64,000 bases of DNA from Chelativorans multitrophicus (lineage in GTDB: Bacteria > Pseudomonadota > Alphaproteobacteria > Rhizobiales > Rhizobiaceae). The stretch is taken from positions 868,001-932,000 of the forward strand of contig NZ_JAAAPL010000001.1 in NCBI RefSeq assembly GCF_011317445.1, read 5' to 3'. The position numbers were made by a program, and so were the translations under genes. Shown in pieces: positions 37,464 to 46,487 of this stretch (position 1 is its first letter; each line of letters begins with the position of its first letter). The notes under the pieces were generated by a model, which saw nothing but the letters and a program-made list of their open reading frames with translations, did no database searches and was not told the origin of the DNA.

Positions 37464-39794
37464 TCAGGCCGCCTGCTTCTGCGCCTCGGTATAATAGCTA
37501 ACATATTCGCCCAGATATTTTTCGGAGCTTCCGAAACCGCCATAGCGCGACAGGGCTTTCATATTCACCTTGTTGAGCACGACACCCAGGACGCGCTCCG
37601 TAACGACAGGCTCCGAGCCCAAAACGGAGCGGACGAGCGCCCGCGGCGTTCGCCCCCACTCGACCACGACGATCAGCCCGTCCGTCTGAGGTGCAAAGGC
37701 CTTTGCGTCGATCACGGGGCCGAGCGGCGGCAGATCGACAATGATGTAGTCGAAGCTGTCCCTCGCCTCCTCCAGGAAACCGTGCATACCGGCGGAAGAG
37801 AGAAGCTCGCTGGTATGCGAAAACTGCCCGCGCACCATGGCCGGCACGATGACAAGGCGCGTTTCGGGATCCATTTTTGCGACCGAGCGCCAGGATTGCC
37901 CGTTCATGACCGCCTCCAGAAGACCCTGCTCGCTGTTCATGCCGAGGGATCGGCTCAAACCGGGATTGCGCAGGTCGGCGTCTATGAGAAGCGTTTTCTG
38001 GCCATTGACGGCAAGAAGATGTGCGAGGTTTGCCGCAACCGTCGACTTGCCCTCCCCGGGCAGAGCGGAGACGATGCCCAGCACCTTGCTTTGCCTTTCC
38101 TGTAGAACCACATCGGCCGCGTATTTGGCGCTGCGCAAGGTTTCCGCGAACATCGAAGAGGGGGCCTTGATCGCAAACCGCGTTTGCCGCCTTGCCCGAG
38201 CCGCCAGTCCCGCCGCGGCAGCAGGCTTGGGCGGCGCTTCCTTGCGCCCGCGGCGTGTTTTCTCTTCGTCGCCGAAAGCCGGCAGATAACCCAGAAAGCG
38301 GGCGCCGAGCCTATCGCGAATATCGTCTCCAGTGCGGAAAAACCGCTCGTTGAATTCGTTGAGACCCGCAAAGGCGCCGCCCATCATCAGGCCAAGCACC
38401 AGTCCCAGTCCAAGCACAAGCGTCGTTTTGGGGCTGGAGGGTGCGCGCGGCACACCTGCCGCGGAGATCACGCGCACGCCTGAGATTGGGAACGTGCTCT
38501 GCTGTGTCGCTTCCTCATAGCGGGTGAGGAAGGACTGGTAGAGCGAACTCAGCGCATTGGCCTGCTGCTCAAGCTCGCGCAGTTGCACCAGAGACTGCTT
38601 CGCCTCGGAGCTTTCGCCGCTTGCTGCCGCTATGCTTTCCTGCAGCGCCTGCTCGCGCGAAAGCGCCACCTGATATTCGTTCCGATAGCTTGCGGTGAGC
38701 TGCGTCAGCTCATCGTGGATTTGCCGCGCCACCTCCGCCTGCTCGCGGCGCAGCGCCACCGCCTGCGAATGGTCTTCCCCATACTGGGCGGAGATTTCCT
38801 GCTCGCGCCGGGTAGCATTGAGATACCGTGTCTTGAGCTCCGTCAGGACGGAATTGCCCGATAATTCCTCGGAGACAGTTGCATTTCGAACCGCCTCCTC
38901 CGGCCCGGCATCGACGATCTCCTGATATTGTCGATAACGCGCAGAGGCCCGTGCCGTATCAGCCTTTGCGATGGCTATCTGGCTGTTGAGATCGTAAAGG
39001 CGGCGATCGGCCATCAGCTCGCCGCTGGCGGCGGAAAGTCCGTTCTCCGCCCGGTACTGCTCGACGGCCAGCGCGGCGCTCTGGGAACTCTCGCGAAGTT
39101 CCGCCAGACGCCCCTCCAGCCAGACCGCCGCTTCCTCGGTCGCCTCGAAGCCGGCATTCAGCTGGTCCGCCACATAGGCCTTTGCGTAGGCATTCGTGAT
39201 TCTGGCCGCGAGGTCGGGATCGTGCGAACGGTACCCGATGGAGATCACCAGGCTTCGGCCGGCGCGTTGCGCGATGATGTTGCGCTGCAGGGTGAGGATG
39301 GCTGCCTTGCGGCTGGCGTCGGCCGCATCGGCGTTGTCGGCAGCCACATTGCCGCGCAGGGAACTCACCACCGCGCGCGCATAGCCGATGAGACGTGAGA
39401 GAAGCGATTGCGGAGGCTTTAGAAAATTCTCGTCGCGATCAAGCCCCTCCGCATCCACGACCGCTTCGGCGAGCCGCCTCGACCTGACGATCTCGATCTG
39501 GCTCAGCATTGCCGAGTCGGTTTCCATCTCCGACGTGAAGGAGGAGGTTCTGTCCACCATCTTGCGCAGGCTCTCGTCGATCAGAACCTGGCTTGCCGCC
39601 GTGTAGATGGGTGGCGTGGTGGCAAGATAAAGAACACCGAGGCCAAGCCCGATGAGCGCGCAGAGGATCAGAACGCGCGCCTGCCTGTACAGCATCGCCA
39701 GGAGACGCTCGACGTCTATGAAGGTGTCCGTCTCCTGTGGCTCGCTGACAGCCACCGGTACGGGCTCCTTCACGGAAAAGCCGAGATGGTTCAT
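37464..39794 (-). CDS. exoP: Exopolysaccharide co-polymerase and tyrosine autokinase (ExoP/Wzc-like)
   Basis: A 776-residue inner-membrane protein. The N-terminal Wzz domain is flanked by two membrane helices (about 45-65, and GLGLVLGLMMGGAFAG near 485). A Pro-rich motif sits before the second helix (GVPRAPSSPKTT), and long periplasmic coiled coils lie between the helices. The C-terminal BY-kinase domain has Walker A (LPGEGKSTVAANLAH), Walker A' (LLIDADLRNP) and a C-terminal Tyr cluster (YGGFGSSEKYLGEYVSYYTE). It sets chain length and export of the polymer. I start at the ATG at 39794. Last gene of the exoL-A-M-N-P series. Confidence 0.93.
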   Translation of the reverse strand: MNHLGFSVKEPVPVAVSEPQETDTFIDVERLLAMLYRQARVLILCALIGLGLGVLYLATTPPIYTAASQVLIDESLRKMVDRTSSFTSEMETDSAMLSQIEIVRSRRLAEAVVDAEGLDRDENFLKPPQSLLSRLIGYARAVVSSLRGNVAADNADAADASRKAAILTLQRNIIAQRAGRSLVISIGYRSHDPDLAARITNAYAKAYVADQLNAGFEATEEAAVWLEGRLAELRESSQSAALAVEQYRAENGLSAASGELMADRRLYDLNSQIAIAKADTARASARYRQYQEIVDAGPEEAVRNATVSEELSGNSVLTELKTRYLNATRREQEISAQYGEDHSQAVALRREQAEVARQIHDELTQLTASYRNEYQVALSREQALQESIAAASGESSEAKQSLVQLRELEQQANALSSLYQSFLTRYEEATQQSTFPISGVRVISAAGVPRAPSSPKTTLVLGLGLVLGLMMGGAFAGLNEFNERFFRTGDDIRDRLGARFLGYLPAFGDEEKTRRGRKEAPPKPAAAAGLAARARRQTRFAIKAPSSMFAETLRSAKYAADVVLQERQSKVLGIVSALPGEGKSTVAANLAHLLAVNGQKTLLIDADLRNPGLSRSLGMNSEQGLLEAVMNGQSWRSVAKMDPETRLVIVPAMVRGQFSHTSELLSSAGMHGFLEEARDSFDYIIVDLPPLGPVIDAKAFAPQTDGLIVVVEWGRTPRALVRSVLGSEPVVTERVLGVVLNKVNMKALSRYGGFGSSEKYLGEYVSYYTEAQKQAA

Positions 39795-39897
39795 GTCCGA
39801 TCCTCTTGTCTTTCTCGCGGAAGCTTCATGCGGGTCCGACCACGCATTCGAGCGGCCGCTTCCACCGCGAAGGTGGAAGCGGTCAACGGTCCGCGGC

Positions 39898-40794
39898 TCA
39901 AGCAGCCTGTCCGGTTTCTCTGTCCATGCCGACCATGGCGCGGATGGGCTCGATGACACTTTCCCTGATGTCGTCCCGCTTCAGCGCGAAGGCGACATTG
40001 GCTTCGATGAAGCCGGATTTTGAGCCGCAATCGAACATGCGGCCCGTGAACGGCCGCGCATAGAAAGGCTGCTCCCTTAGCAGATGAGCCATGGCGTCGG
40101 TGATCTGGATCTCGTTGCCGGCGCCGCGCTCGTGACGGCTCAAGAACTCGAATATCTCGGGCTGCAAGATGTAGCGCCCGTTGATGTAGAAGTTCGACGG
40201 CGCATTTTCCGGCGCGGGTTTTTCAACCATGCTGGTGATCTGGAAGCCAGGCACCACCTCGGCACCGCGCCCGACAATGCCGTATTTGCGTGTTTCGCGG
40301 GGATGGCATTGCTCTACAGCCAGAACATTGCCGCCTGTGCGGCCATAGAGCTCCATGGCCTCGGCGAGGCAGCCCTTTTTGCCAAAGGAAACCATATCCG
40401 GCAGGAGCACGGCGAAAGGTTCGTTGCCCACAATGTCACGGGCGCACCAAACCGCGTGACCGAGGCCGAGCGGTGCCTGCTGGCGGGTGAAGCTCACCGA
40501 GCCCGCAACAGGCATCATCTCCTCAAGAAGACGCAATTCCTTGGTCTTGCCTGCCTTTTCGAGCGTACCGGCCAATTCCGGCTGAAGATCGAAATAGTCC
40601 TCGATAACGGCCTTGTTGCGCCCGGTGACGAAGATGATGTGTTCGATGCCAGCCTCCAGCGCCTCGTCGACGGCATATTGCACGACAGGCTTATCGACGA
40701 TCGTGAGCATTTCCTTGGGCAGCGCCTTGGTAGCCGGCAGAAAACGGGTTCCAAGTCCGGCGACGGGAATAACGGCTTTCCTGACTTTCTTCAT
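39898..40794 (-). CDS. exoN: UTP-glucose-1-phosphate uridylyltransferase (ExoN)
   Basis: A 298-residue GalU-type enzyme. The nucleotide loop is [18 protein letters not shown], followed by [24 protein letters not shown] and MVEKP. It makes UDP-glucose from UTP and glucose-1-phosphate and so supplies the exo glycosyltransferases. In Sinorhizobium this paralogue is exoN and lies just before exoP, as here. The ATG at 40794 starts the conserved [13 protein letters not shown]. The 125 bases to exoM hold no gene, although exoO occupies this place in Sinorhizobium. Confidence 0.92.
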   Translation of the reverse strand: MKKVRKAVIPVAGLGTRFLPATKALPKEMLTIVDKPVVQYAVDEALEAGIEHIIFVTGRNKAVIEDYFDLQPELAGTLEKAGKTKELRLLEEMMPVAGSVSFTRQQAPLGLGHAVWCARDIVGNEPFAVLLPDMVSFGKKGCLAEAMELYGRTGGNVLAVEQCHPRETRKYGIVGRGAEVVPGFQITSMVEKPAPENAPSNFYINGRYILQPEIFEFLSRHERGAGNEIQITDAMAHLLREQPFYARPFTGRMFDCGSKSGFIEANVAFALKRDDIRESVIEPIRAMVGMDRETGQAA

Positions 40795-40919
40795 TGCAAT
40801 ATCCCTTGAGGTATTAGAACTGTGCAGCCGCCACAAAAAAGCGCTGCGGTGTAATCCCCCGTCCCATAGATTGCGGCTTCTTCGCCGCTGTTCTCGTCAT
40901 CGAAAAACCTGGCCAGATT

Positions 40920-41870
40920 TCAGGTTGCATGCCCATGGCCCTCGCCTGCCGTCTGGATTCCGTACTGGCGAAGCTCGTTGCCCCCGAGAAGACCGCTTAG
41001 CGCACCCGCATGCATCGCCCCGCGCAGGATGTTGCGGTTGCGGCTCATGGTCCATGGTGCGGTGAGGAGAGTGCAGCCCGCGCAATAGGCGATCTTGGCG
41101 GCCACCAAGGCAAGTGCGGCGGCAAAGCCCAACCCCGACTTATGATCCGCCAGGAGCCTGCCGTGTGTTTGCCCCACCCGATAGCGCCTGCGCAGCAGCC
41201 AGCCGAAGGTGGCGCGGTCCTTGGGCACGATCTCGTCGGTCCAGGCGTCCGGCGCATAGACGATCCTGCCGCCCGCCCGGTAGACCTCATCGAAGAAGGC
41301 GGTATCCTCTCCACCGGTCTGGCCCCGGTCGAGGCGAAAGCGGCGGCCGCGTATCGCCTTTGCATCCATGCGCATCAAAACGTTGCAGGTGTAGCCCGTG
41401 CGGATCTCGCCGCCCGCGCAAACCGGGAAGGTGGAATGAAAGTCGCCACGGCGCATCCATTCGGGCGCATCCACTCCATAGCCGGCGCGCACCGGGCCGA
41501 GCACGACATCCGCGCGGCTACCCTCCGCCGCCTTGACGAGGCGCAGGAGCCACTCCTCCGTCGCCGTCTCATCATCGTCGATGAAAGCCACAAAGCGCGC
41601 GTAGCTTGCGTCCAGACATGCATTGCGGGCGAGCGAGATGTTGCGCGCGGGAGCATGGATGTAGTGAACCGGGGGCCGGAGTTCGTCCATCATGCCGATC
41701 ACGAGGTCCCGCGCGGTGGGACTATCGTCGTTGTCGGCGATAATGATGCTTACCTTGTAGTTTTCAGGAAGCTTCAAACCCGCCAGGGAGCGCAGAGTCT
41801 GCGCGAGCGCGGGACGCCGGAACGTGCAGACGCAGATATCTATGGCGTCGGATATGATGGCGTCCGTCAT
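40920..41870 (-). CDS. exoM: ExoM-like glucosyltransferase (GT2)
   Basis: A 316-residue family 2 glycosyltransferase. The N-terminus IDICVCTFRRPALAQTLRSL and the blocks FIDDDETATEEWLLRL, DFHSTFPV, GEIRTGYTCNVLMR, GGEDTAFF and GQTHGRLLADH follow Sinorhizobium ExoM closely, from memory of that protein. ExoM adds a beta-1,4-glucose to the growing succinoglycan unit on its lipid carrier. A hydrophobic stretch near residue 250-285 may anchor it. Its ATG overlaps the exoA stop (ATGA at 41867-41870). Confidence 0.9.
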   Translation of the reverse strand: MTDAIISDAIDICVCTFRRPALAQTLRSLAGLKLPENYKVSIIIADNDDSPTARDLVIGMMDELRPPVHYIHAPARNISLARNACLDASYARFVAFIDDDETATEEWLLRLVKAAEGSRADVVLGPVRAGYGVDAPEWMRRGDFHSTFPVCAGGEIRTGYTCNVLMRMDAKAIRGRRFRLDRGQTGGEDTAFFDEVYRAGGRIVYAPDAWTDEIVPKDRATFGWLLRRRYRVGQTHGRLLADHKSGLGFAAALALVAAKIAYCAGCTLLTAPWTMSRNRNILRGAMHAGALSGLLGGNELRQYGIQTAGEGHGHAT

Positions 41871-42886
41871 GCCGCTTCCCTCCGCCGCAGCCCGGCCGAG
41901 AGAAGCTGCAGCCAAAACCCCGCCGACCAGGCGAAATGCATGATCATGGCCGAAGGCCCGGCAAGGAGGAGCTTGGCGTCGCGTTCCCTGATAGCGAGCA
42001 TCGCGCCATAGACCAGGCATGTCGCGGCCCACAGAAGAAAGGGAATAGCAGCAAACCAATAGACGAAGGAAAGCGTGGCCAGGATCGCGAAAGGCAGGAT
42101 CAGGAGCGGCGCCATCTGCCGCACTTTCGGGACGACGCGGTGCTTCAGCACATTGCGCGCCCTGCCCCGGCCATAGCCCAGATACTGCAGGTAGAGGCCC
42201 TTGAATGTGGAGCGCGGGTAATAGGTCATCCGTGTCTTGGCGGTGAGCCAGATGCGATAGCCAGCCCGCCGGAGCCGGTGATCGAGCTCCGCATCCTCGT
42301 TGTGGCTGAAGCTCTCGTCATAGCCACCTACTGCCGTGAAGGCGCTGATCCGCATGAGCGCATGATGGCCGTGATCGATCCATTCGCCCCAAGCCTTGTG
42401 GCGGTGCTTGGAGCCGCCGGTGCCGAGCTTTGAATTCTGCGCAGCAGCCGCAGCACTCTGCACGAGACCGGAGCCTGTGGTCTCCATGGAGACCACAACG
42501 GAATCCGCACCCGTCGCCACTGCCTCTTCCAGAAGCCGGTCGCAGTAATCTTCGGGATAGCCGCCATGCGCGTCGATCCGAATGAAATATTCGACGCCCT
42601 CGCCCAGAAGATGCACGGCAAGATTGACCGCCGCGCTTTGGAGCCGCTTCTTGTTCTCCAGCAAGAGCACAGCCGGGCTATCAGCGGCGAACCGCGAGAC
42701 GATCTCCTGCGTGCCATCGGTGCTTCCGCCATCCACGACCACGATCCGGGCGTTGAGACGGCGGGCAGAAGGCTCCAGCAGCCCCAGGAGGGCGCCGATA
42801 TGCGCGGCTTCATTCAGGCAGGGAATGATGATCAGGCAGGAGGGAGGCCAGCGGTCCGTCATCCGGTCATCGTCTCCATATGTCAT
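41867..42886 (-). CDS. exoA: ExoA-like beta-1,3-glucosyltransferase (GT2)
   Basis: A 339-residue membrane-associated glycosyltransferase. It has LIIIPCLNEAAHIGALLGLL, VVDGGSTDGTQEIV, IRIDAHGGYPEDYCDRLLEE, 'QNSKLGTGGSKHR', WIDHGHHALMRISAF and DESFSHNEDAELD, matching ExoA, which adds the second sugar (glucose, beta-1,3 to galactose) in succinoglycan. Two to three membrane helices follow in the C-terminal third. It overlaps exoL upstream and exoM downstream by ATGA, so all three are translationally coupled. Confidence 0.92.
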   Translation of the reverse strand: MTYGDDDRMTDRWPPSCLIIIPCLNEAAHIGALLGLLEPSARRLNARIVVVDGGSTDGTQEIVSRFAADSPAVLLLENKKRLQSAAVNLAVHLLGEGVEYFIRIDAHGGYPEDYCDRLLEEAVATGADSVVVSMETTGSGLVQSAAAAAQNSKLGTGGSKHRHKAWGEWIDHGHHALMRISAFTAVGGYDESFSHNEDAELDHRLRRAGYRIWLTAKTRMTYYPRSTFKGLYLQYLGYGRGRARNVLKHRVVPKVRQMAPLLILPFAILATLSFVYWFAAIPFLLWAATCLVYGAMLAIRERDAKLLLAGPSAMIMHFAWSAGFWLQLLSAGLRRREAA

Positions 42887-44061
42887 GCTTGAGCGAGAGC
42901 TTGGGCAATTCGGGGCGGTGGGGCAGCCGCCAGGCGATTGAGCCGTGCAACGAAATCAATGCAGTCCTGCCGGTCACAGCTCCAGGTTTTTCGGTCCACC
43001 GCCAGAATGCGGCTGCGCAGCGCCCGGTAGCGAGGCCAATCCATGTCCCCAACGGCACGCTCAAGAGCATCTGGCGTAGCCTCAGGCAGAATGATGCCAA
43101 GTCCACGCTCCTCCAGGAAACGCGCGGTTTCCGTATCGCGCATTGCGATCGGCACCGCGCCGAAACGGCAGCCTTCGTAGAGCCGGTTGGGCAGAAGCCA
43201 CTTCGAATTCTGCCCTTCCTCAAAGAAATCGATAACCCAGGAGAAATGAATTTTGCCGTAGATCGCGGAGAGATCCTCGGGATTGCGATAGGGGCCGTCG
43301 AAAGAAAGAAAGGGTTCGCAGGCAATCGCGCCGGCGAAATCCTCAAATTCCCGGAGGGCGGGCCGGCCCCTTAGCGTCACTTGAAAGCGCCCCTCCGAGC
43401 GGCGGGAGAATTCCGATAGGACCGCGAGCGAGCGACGGCAGCGGAGCGCGCCAAACCAGCCGATGCGCCAGGGCGGCGCGATGCGCTCTGCTGGTTGGCC
43501 ATTTGAATCGCCGGTCGGGGTCAATTCAAAATGCTTGTTCTCAACCAGCTCCACGGGTGCGCTCACCTGCCCTCGCGGCAGGAAGTAATTGCGCACGAAA
43601 GCCGGCGAACTGGTGATGAGGAGCTTGGAATTGCGCGCGAAATAGCGCTCAAGGAAGCGGAGCCCTTTCCCCAGCGGATCTTGCCGCAGCAGCAGGCGGT
43701 GAATATCAAGGCTCTCATAGGCCACGGGAAGATCACCCGCGCCAAGAACCGCCTTTGCCCGAGCAGCAAGCGCGAGCATTTCAAGATTTCGGGCGACAAT
43801 CACGTCAGGCTTCGCGGTGCCCTTCAACTTCGCGCTAAGTGACGCGGCGGCACTCAGAACCGCAACTACCCGCTGCGCGAATTGACCGTCATGACTGATG
43901 CCGAGATCGATCGGGCGGATGCCCTCGATTTCATCGAGCGGCTCTGCGGTCCTGCGGAAGCCCGCGAGCGTCACGTTCGCGCCACCCGCTTTCAACATCA
44001 TCACCCGACGACGAACCGCCGGATCCGCCAGGTTGAAAACGAGATAGAGCACATGCAGCAT
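42883..44061 (-). CDS. exoL: ExoL-like glycosyltransferase
   Basis: A 392-residue protein that opens with LYLVFNLADPAVRRRVMMLK, nearly the ExoL start, and has a GT4-like two-domain layout with ENKHFEL in the centre and NRLYEGCRFGAVPIAM late. ExoL adds the third sugar (glucose) to the succinoglycan repeat. I start at the ATG at 44061; a GTG three codons earlier is the alternative. It is the first gene of the minus-strand operon, and its upstream region carries an inverted pair of TGC-rich sites and more palindromes. Confidence 0.88.
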   Translation of the reverse strand: MLHVLYLVFNLADPAVRRRVMMLKAGGANVTLAGFRRTAEPLDEIEGIRPIDLGISHDGQFAQRVVAVLSAAASLSAKLKGTAKPDVIVARNLEMLALAARAKAVLGAGDLPVAYESLDIHRLLLRQDPLGKGLRFLERYFARNSKLLITSSPAFVRNYFLPRGQVSAPVELVENKHFELTPTGDSNGQPAERIAPPWRIGWFGALRCRRSLAVLSEFSRRSEGRFQVTLRGRPALREFEDFAGAIACEPFLSFDGPYRNPEDLSAIYGKIHFSWVIDFFEEGQNSKWLLPNRLYEGCRFGAVPIAMRDTETARFLEERGLGIILPEATPDALERAVGDMDWPRYRALRSRILAVDRKTWSCDRQDCIDFVARLNRLAAAPPPRIAQALAQA

Positions 44062-44111
44062 TGGACACACCCCATGGTTTGTCCGCCCCCTGGCAAAAGC
44101 TATAACAGCCG

Positions 44112-44206
44112 ACGCTGCACTGCAACATACTGTCCAGAATTTCTTCTGAAATTCAGTTTAATTTTTGTTGCAGTGCACATTTTTCAGTCATTTGATGAAA
44201 TGACTG
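44112..44206. promoter_or_regulatory. exoL control region: inverted TGC-rich pair plus two more inverted repeats
   Basis: ACGCTGCACTGCAACATA (44112-44129) contains TGCACTGCAACA (44116-44127), repeated in inverted form as TGTTGCAGTGCA at 44166-44177, a perfect 12-base pair. Between the arms, GAATTTC/GAAATTC (44137-44143, 44148-44154) forms a smaller inverted repeat. Downstream, CAGTCATTT-GATG-AAATGACTG (44185-44206) is a perfect 9-base stem without a U-run. The block lies 51-145 bases before the exoL start. Repeated arms suggest cooperative binding or looping by a regulator. Confidence 0.65.
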
Positions 44207-44283
44207 GCAGATTAGGTCGATATCTCATTAGAATTGTCGCCGCTTCGGGTGACAATTATTTGACAGAAGCGCGATATCACCCT

Positions 44284-44712
44284 TCAGTGATCGCCAGATG
44301 CCTTTTTTGGAACAGAGTCAGCTTCATTCTGCTCCTGGAAAATGGCCCGAGAGCGGGCACGCAGATCGTGCAAAAGCGCGATTTGGCGAGACAGGGCCGC
44401 AAGGCGATTCTCATAGTTGATGAGGTCGTCCGTCATCGCGGCGAGCCGGGCGGAGGAGCCCGTCGCGGCCTCTTCATTGTCGATCGCGTCCGCGAGAAAG
44501 CCAGCATTCACCGAACTTTCGCTGTAGCGCCGCTCAAGGCCGTTCCGCTCCGCCGAGATCTGGGCGGCGATCTCCTCAAGCAAATTATCCAGTCGCGCAA
44601 ACCTCTCGCGGTCCGTTTCGCGATCCCGCTGAGGACTCCGGGTCCTGAAGCCAAAGAGTGAGGCCAAACTTCTCTCCGTCCGTCCTTGATTCCTGGCCGG
44701 CGCTGCCGGCAT
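44284..44712 (-). CDS. Hypothetical coiled-coil protein in the exo locus
   Basis: A 142-residue charged protein. After a basic N-terminus (NQGRTERSLASLFGF) it is almost entirely alpha-helical with heptad character (RFARLDNLLEEIAAQISAER, then DLINYENRLAALSRQIALLH). There is no signal peptide, membrane helix or known motif. I start at the ATG at 44712; a TTG at 44727 is possible. It lies between exoX and exoL on the same strand, 222 bases before exoL. The function is unknown; composition looks coding. Confidence 0.55.
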   Translation of the reverse strand: MPAAPARNQGRTERSLASLFGFRTRSPQRDRETDRERFARLDNLLEEIAAQISAERNGLERRYSESSVNAGFLADAIDNEEAATGSSARLAAMTDDLINYENRLAALSRQIALLHDLRARSRAIFQEQNEADSVPKKASGDH

Positions 44713-44902
44713 GCCGTTCAGCTGCAAGCATCTGCGCAGCTCGGCATTCTATAGAAGCGAATTATGTCCTTACGAAAAGAGAATACAATCGCGGTGCAAA
44801 AATATCTTTTCATCGCGAAATGCGAATGTGAGAGAATTTAGGTCAAGATGTTCTTCACGGGCGAACACAATCGAAGCGCAACGCGACGGATTTCGCTGCA
44901 TC

Positions 44903-45175
44903 TCAACGAGAGAGGGGCCGCTCGTAAGGAAAATTCTCCTTGGCGGCTCGAGGCTCCTCCGGGGAAGCCGATTCCGGAAGTTCCGGCTCCCGACGCTTGC
45001 GGGACTGAAGAGCCACCCTTCCAAGGATATAGAGGAAATAGCCCAGTTGCAGGACGACAGCGCAGAAAACTGCGCGCAGGGCAATCGATCCAACGGGTGC
45101 CGAGTCGACAAGGGACAATATCGCCACCACCACGATGACGAAAATCATGCCAATTGCAAATTTCGGCAGCGACAT
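44903..45175 (-). CDS. exoX: Exopolysaccharide production repressor ExoX
   Basis: A 90-residue protein with two membrane helices (KFAIGMIFVIVVVAILSL and ALRAVFCAVVLQLGYFLYIL) and a short charged tail, the ExoX/Psi/SyrA pattern that starts MSLP. ExoX lowers exopolysaccharide output after translation, probably by acting on ExoY, and the exoX:exoY dose ratio matters. The open frame reaches 45400, but that part contains the TGC-rich site at 45350 and is not conserved; the ATG at 45175 gives the family start. It is divergent from exoY across 529 bases. Confidence 0.85.
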   Translation of the reverse strand: MSLPKFAIGMIFVIVVVAILSLVDSAPVGSIALRAVFCAVVLQLGYFLYILGRVALQSRKRREPELPESASPEEPRAAKENFPYERPLSR

Positions 45176-45349
45176 CGTTCCGCCCTGCAGGTCTACTTCA
45201 GAAAAGACCGAGCGAAGCGGCCGGTTCCGAGCATCCCCGTAATTATTGTCCCCCGCGGCCTGACACCGCAACTTTGGGACTATATCCGTGTACATGAACG
45301 CCAGCAAGTCGCGCGCAGCCAATCGCCGCCGGCGATAAGCCTCAAAACT

Positions 45350-45367
45350 ACGCTGCACTGCAAAATA
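45350..45367. promoter_or_regulatory. TGC-rich site between exoX and exoY
   Basis: ACGCTGCACTGCAAAATA (45350-45367) differs from the first exoL site (44112-44129) at a single base. It lies 175 bases before exoX and about 340 before exoY. Confidence 0.6.
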
Positions 45368-45704
45368 GAGAAATAACCGGCCGATCATACTTCTCCGCAA
45401 GGAGAAAGCATCGAAAGCATATCCTTCTTTTTTTCGTGATAGCTAGCAATCTCAAATGTTATTCCCGGTTTGTAACGTAATATTACATAGATGTTAAAAA
45501 ATTGCCGTATGTATGTCTTCGCATAACCTGCAAATTTTTCCATATGCAAGCATAGTTCATCCACTTCACAAAAGTTTCAAATAGATCACTTTTTATGCAA
45601 CACCTAATTATAATTTGAGCGCAAAATATTTCTTCCTCCCAAAAGAAGTCATATTGCGCCGCACCATAAATTTGCTAACCTAGCGTAACCTGAGAGGTAG
45701 CCGG
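45368..45704. promoter_or_regulatory. AT-rich upstream region of exoY with inverted repeats
   Basis: A 337-base stretch of much lower GC than its surroundings, with no gene. It holds the palindrome GTAATATTAC (about 45476-45485) and an imperfect inverted repeat at 45619-45659 (GCGCAAAATAT paired with ATATTGCGC, with TTCTT/AAGAA inside), which ends 46 bases before exoY. AT-rich upstream regions of this kind are typical binding places for MucR/Ros-type zinc-finger regulators of exo genes; that link is inference. A GAGAGG ribosome site precedes the exoY start. Confidence 0.55.
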
Positions 45705-46394
45705 ATGGGGCGTTTCATGCGGGAAATGGCCAAGTCTGTGAACTTCGGCACGGCAGAGGCGGATCTCGACCTTCCCCCCCCTCCCGGAGGATTGCTGAAG
45801 CGCAGCTTTGATATCACGGGAGCGCTTTGCGCCCTCATTCTCTTCAGTCCGCTGTTTTTGCTCCTGGCTGCGCTCGTGAAATTCTCCGATGGTGGGAGCG
45901 TTTTCTACGGGCACAGCAGGATCGGGCGTGGCGGACGCCCTTTTCATTGCCTGAAGTTCAGGACGATGCGGGAGGATGGAGAGGCTGTCCTTAAAGCCTA
46001 CCTGGACGAAAACCCGGAAGCGCGAGCGGAATGGGAAGCCACGCGCAAGCTGAAGAACGATCCGCGCGTGACGGCGGCCGGAGCGGTACTTCGCAAGCTC
46101 AGCCTGGACGAGCTGCCGCAGCTTCTCAACATTCTCGCGGGCGAGATGAGCATTGTCGGCCCCCGCCCCGTGGTTCAGGACGAACTGGAACGGTATGGGA
46201 CCGCGGCGGTCTTCTATCTCAAATCGCGGCCGGGCCTGACGGGCCTGTGGCAGGTGAGCGGGCGCAACGACGTGTCTTACGCGGCGCGCGTGGCTTTCGA
46301 TCGCCAATATGTGGAGAACTGGTCGCTCACGCAGGACATCTACATCATCGCGAAGACGGTTCCGGCCGTCTGCCTGTCGCGAGGAAGCTACTGA
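45705..46394 (+). CDS. exoY: ExoY undecaprenyl-phosphate galactosyl-1-phosphate transferase
   Basis: A 229-residue bacterial sugar transferase. One membrane helix ([20 protein letters not shown]) precedes the catalytic region with [12 protein letters not shown], the [20 protein letters not shown] block, EMSIVGPRP, and the C-terminal [16 protein letters not shown]. It starts the repeat by loading galactose-1-phosphate on the lipid carrier. The upstream AT-rich region carries several inverted repeats, and ExoX is its likely inhibitor. exoF follows. Confidence 0.94.
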   Translation: MGRFMREMAKSVNFGTAEADLDLPPPPGGLLKRSFDITGALCALILFSPLFLLLAALVKFSDGGSVFYGHSRIGRGGRPFHCLKFRTMREDGEAVLKAYLDENPEARAEWEATRKLKNDPRVTAAGAVLRKLSLDELPQLLNILAGEMSIVGPRPVVQDELERYGTAAVFYLKSRPGLTGLWQVSGRNDVSYAARVAFDRQYVENWSLTQDIYIIAKTVPAVCLSRGSY

Positions 46395-46487
46395 AGGAGG
46401 GAGCGGCGAATCGATTGCCGCTGGGCCGTGGGGGCTGAAAACAACCCGGGCTGTGTCCCGTGTTCCCGATTCAGAAAAGGGCTGCAT

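Noticed and set aside
40843-40855. GCTGCGGTGTAAT before exoN as a further copy of the TGC-rich motif
   Set aside because: It has a mismatch in the conserved TGCAA half and lacks the flanking bases of the other copies.
44185-44206. The 9-base stem before exoL as a terminator
   Set aside because: No U-run follows on either strand, so it is more likely an operator or another structure.
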